Assembly: GCA_013399855.1 (NCBI GenBank)
Contig: VXAY01002882.1
Coordinates: 259,654-323,653, forward strand
Origin: Oxyruncus cristatus
Lineage: Eukaryota; Chordata; Aves; Passeriformes; Cotingidae
DNA: 64,000 nt
Direction of reading: 5' to 3'
A program made the translations under genes and the position numbers. The stretch's first letter is position 1; each line of letters starts with the position of its first letter. Positions 63,416 through 64,000 of this stretch are shown here, one piece after another. The notes under the pieces were generated by a model. It was given only the letters and a program-made list of their open reading frames with translations, did not search any database and was not told the DNA's origin.

Positions 63416-64000
63416 AAAGGATTTTTATTCCTGCGTTATTTCTAGTGAAGCACAAAATAAATGCTAAGTATGAATGAATGCTATAACCCAGATCCCACTC
63501 CTGTTAATATTCCTGTTCATATTTTATTTTACATGCAAAGTGCTAAGAAATAGTCTATAAAACATTCTTCCATTACCTGCAACAAAGATAAACAAAGCCT
63601 GCCACAATTCTCCACTCCAGGTTTGTGGTACTGAGCTAATGGCTTCTCAGAAACTTTTTGTGTTTATCTTCAGATTTCTGAAAAAGCCACTCCTTTGACC
63701 CAGTTGTTGCTTAATCACAGACAGACTCAAGCTTTTGTGCACCTCAGTCTCCAATTACTCTTTAAATGTACCATAAATTTCCAAAGAAAATGAAACCTCA
63801 TTTGATATTGCCCATCATACCCTCAGATAAAAATAATGTTCTTTTCAGTTTCTATGTTCTGTGTAATATTTCCCAAAGCCTCTACTGACTCTTAGCAGTA
63901 AAGTGTCTCTCAATTTTACATCACACATTTTTCTTGGGAGTCTTTTATCCCCCTTATCCTTTCAAGTAATAAAATTTCCATTTCAGGTTTATGTCTTTGT
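63416..64000. other. Unique sequence, no gene recognised
   Basis: Short frames only. No repeat, RNA gene or splice pair recognised. Confidence 0.6.

Noticed and set aside
1..64000. tRNA, rRNA, snRNA, known microRNA, CRISPR arrays, bacterial operons
   Set aside because: No cloverleaf with A and B boxes, no U6/U1-like start, no regularly spaced repeats, and no dense coding were seen. The repeats are those of a sauropsid nuclear genome.

Overview
The window reads as nuclear DNA of a bird (or a close sauropsid relative), not of a microbe. The clearest markers are truncated CR1 LINEs. These include 3' ends with the CTATGATT-type octamer tail (near 4644, 30577 and 60732), internal reverse-transcriptase fragments, and two much older, heavily decayed amniote-type CR1 copies. 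There are also three solo LTR-like blocks whose sequence resembles avian endogenous retrovirus LTRs. The DNA is AT-rich (by eye about 40% GC), and a 752-base run of N marks an assembly gap at 25863-26614.

No protein-coding gene could be recognised. Almost every open frame is short, overlaps others on the opposite strand, or falls in repeats, the gap, or GC-richer patches. The window looks intergenic (a gene desert) or like part of a very long intron. Three segments between about 49 and 53 kb have exon-like flanks: 50541-50856 on the plus strand, and 52637-52795 and 49206-49472 on the minus strand. They are listed as candidates only, because I recognise no family in them.

Layout: 1-15 kb is unique AT-rich sequence with a CR1 tail, a small perfect hairpin, a weak MIR-like relic and an A-rich tract. 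At 15.08-15.57 kb lies a plus-oriented solo LTR carrying two tandem CTCF-like motifs. From 15.6 to 30.6 kb the DNA is unique, with a third CTCF-like motif at 24.77 kb and the gap. At 30.58-31.10 kb there is a minus-strand CR1, and at 36.3-37.9 kb a long ancient minus-strand CR1. From 40.7 to 43.15 kb there is a MIR-like relic, a CR1 fragment and a solo LTR of about 1.17 kb with internal repeats. From 49.0 to 53.4 kb there is a strong G-quadruplex motif, the candidate exons, a perfect 43-bp tandem duplication and an ancient CR1. At 55.5-56.6 kb there is a GC-richer patch with a CTCF-like motif. From 60.5 to 63.4 kb there are CR1 remnants, a nested AT-rich palindrome and a third LTR-like block on the minus strand.

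No genes work together here in any demonstrable way. The most worthwhile leads are the LTR-borne CTCF-like pair, the splice-flanked open frames at 49.2-52.8 kb, and the G-quadruplex tract beside one of them. Family names for repeats rest on remembered consensus features, not on a database search.
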